In this document: positions 63,621 to 64,000 of the stretch, piece after piece
Position numbering within the stretch: position 1 is the first letter of the stretch
How the letters are laid out: each line of letters starts with the position of its first letter
DNA from: Pseudopithomyces maydicus
Taxonomy: Eukaryota; Ascomycota; Dothideomycetes; Pleosporales; Didymosphaeriaceae
Reading direction: 5' to 3'
Assembly: GCA_026873275.1 (NCBI GenBank)
Contig: JANTUC010000013.1
Coordinates: 868,001-932,000, forward strand
Length of the DNA stretch: 64,000 nt
Made by a program: the position numbers and the translations under genes
The notes under the pieces: model-generated
What the model was told of the DNA's origin: nothing
The model's input: only the letters and a program-made list of their open reading frames with translations
Databases searched by the model: none

Positions 63621-64000
63621 ATGTCTCTCGCAGCGCACCCGAATCCTTCTAGCACCGTAACCTCTCATTTCTCCCTCAAAGGCCAAACCGCAGCCGTCAC
63701 GGGCGGCGTCCGAGGCATCGGTCTCTCCGCCTCACGCGCCCTCGCAGAAGCCGGCGCAAACGTCGCCATGCTCTACAGCAGTACCAAAGACGCCGACGCC
63801 ATCGCCTCACAGATAGCAAAAGACACAGGGGTGACCGTCAAAGCGTACAAAGCCAGCGTTGAAAACAAGGAAGAAATTGCGGCCGTGCTCCAGCAAATTG
63901 AGAAAGACTTTGGACGCCTGGACGTCGTCGTTGCGAATGCGGGTATTGCGAATCACCATGCGGCTGAGGATTACACTGAGGAACAGTGGCGAAAGGTCAT
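63621..64000 (+). CDS. SDR sugar/polyol reductase, 5' part only
   Basis: Starts at the ATG at 63621 and runs off the window after ~126 residues. SLKGQTAAVTGGVRGIGLSA carries the TGxxxGxG turn, and LDVVVANAG the NAG motif; the catalytic YxxxK part lies beyond the end. The N-terminus resembles fungal sorbose reductase, mannitol 2-dehydrogenase and L-xylulose reductase proteins. Its divergent pairing with xylitol dehydrogenase favours a polyol- or pentose-pathway reductase, perhaps L-xylulose to xylitol, but this is inference. Confidence 0.8.
   Translation, partial: MSLAAHPNPSSTVTSHFSLKGQTAAVTGGVRGIGLSASRALAEAGANVAMLYSSTKDADAIASQIAKDTGVTVKAYKASVENKEEIAAVLQQIEKDFGRLDVVVANAGIANHHAAEDYTEEQWRKV

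Noticed and set aside
1..64000. CRISPR arrays, bacterial operons, insertion sequences
   Set aside because: None found; the intron-rich genes show eukaryotic nuclear DNA.

Overview
The window is nuclear DNA of a filamentous ascomycete, most likely a Dothideomycete. Protein-coding genes lie singly on both strands and carry short GT-AG introns of about 40-75 bp. The recognisable products are typical of such fungi: a HET-domain protein, a secreted LIP-type lipase, an M60-type metalloprotease, a ThrE/Prm10-like membrane protein, Mediator subunit 21 and Ctf18. Species cannot be named from the sequence. Splice sites were worked out by hand from reading-frame phase and GT..AG signals. Product names rest on motifs I recognise, not on database searches.

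Layout. 1-3.6 kb: gene-free, with microsatellites. 3.6-5.8: three-exon membrane protein (-). 6.6-10.5: large secreted M60-like protease (-). 11.0-14.2: MED21 (-), an RRG7-like mitochondrial nuclease-fold protein with AT-hooks (+), and a zinc-free MDR reductase (-). 15.7-17.9: four-exon ThrE/Prm10 transporter-like protein (-). 17.9-21.4: gene-poor. 21.4-27.8: alpha/beta hydrolase, a five-exon nuclear-looking protein, and a protein with a SUMO-interaction-like motif and an internal repeat (all +). 28.3-30.9: paraoxonase-like protein with an apparent late frameshift (-) and an SDR (-). 31.5-36.8: secreted lipase (+), membrane-anchored heme-oxygenase-like diiron-type protein (-), and a small-domain methyltransferase (+). 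37.5-39.4: two overlapping unknown frames (+). 40.6-44.3: six-exon cytochrome b561-like protein with a long glycine-zipper ectodomain (+). 44.5-47.8: CTF18 (-). 48.7: initiator tRNA-Met interrupted in its variable loop. 49.3-51.3: protein with five Nab2-type CCCH fingers and an RGG tail (+). 52.2-56.6: MDR reductase, saccharopine-dehydrogenase-like reductase, and an unknown protein (+). 57.9: small proline-rich secreted protein (+). 58.4-60.0: HET-domain protein ending in an acyl-carrier-like domain (-). 60.8-61.6: P-loop kinase (+). 61.8-64.0: xylitol dehydrogenase (-) diverging from an SDR sugar/polyol reductase (+) that runs off the end.

Two observations stand out. First, the initiator tRNA-Met gene is perfect at every stem, but its variable loop is split by a 52-bp insert. 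That insert has the donor, branch-like and acceptor signals, and the length, of this genome's spliceosomal introns. Removing it leaves exactly a 72-nt initiator tRNA. Second, a HET (programmed-incompatibility) domain is fused in one uninterrupted frame to a polyketide-synthase-like phosphopantetheine carrier domain with its serine intact. Also notable are the b561/glycine-zipper protein with dibasic cleavage-like sites, the HDO-like protein, and two genes that need either a one-base indel or a sub-35-bp intron to read through.

Functional links between neighbours are few, as usual for fungi. The clearest is the divergent pair at the right end: xylitol dehydrogenase and an SDR share a 615-bp promoter with four CreA-like hexamers in 36 bp, which suggests glucose-repressed polyol or pentose use.
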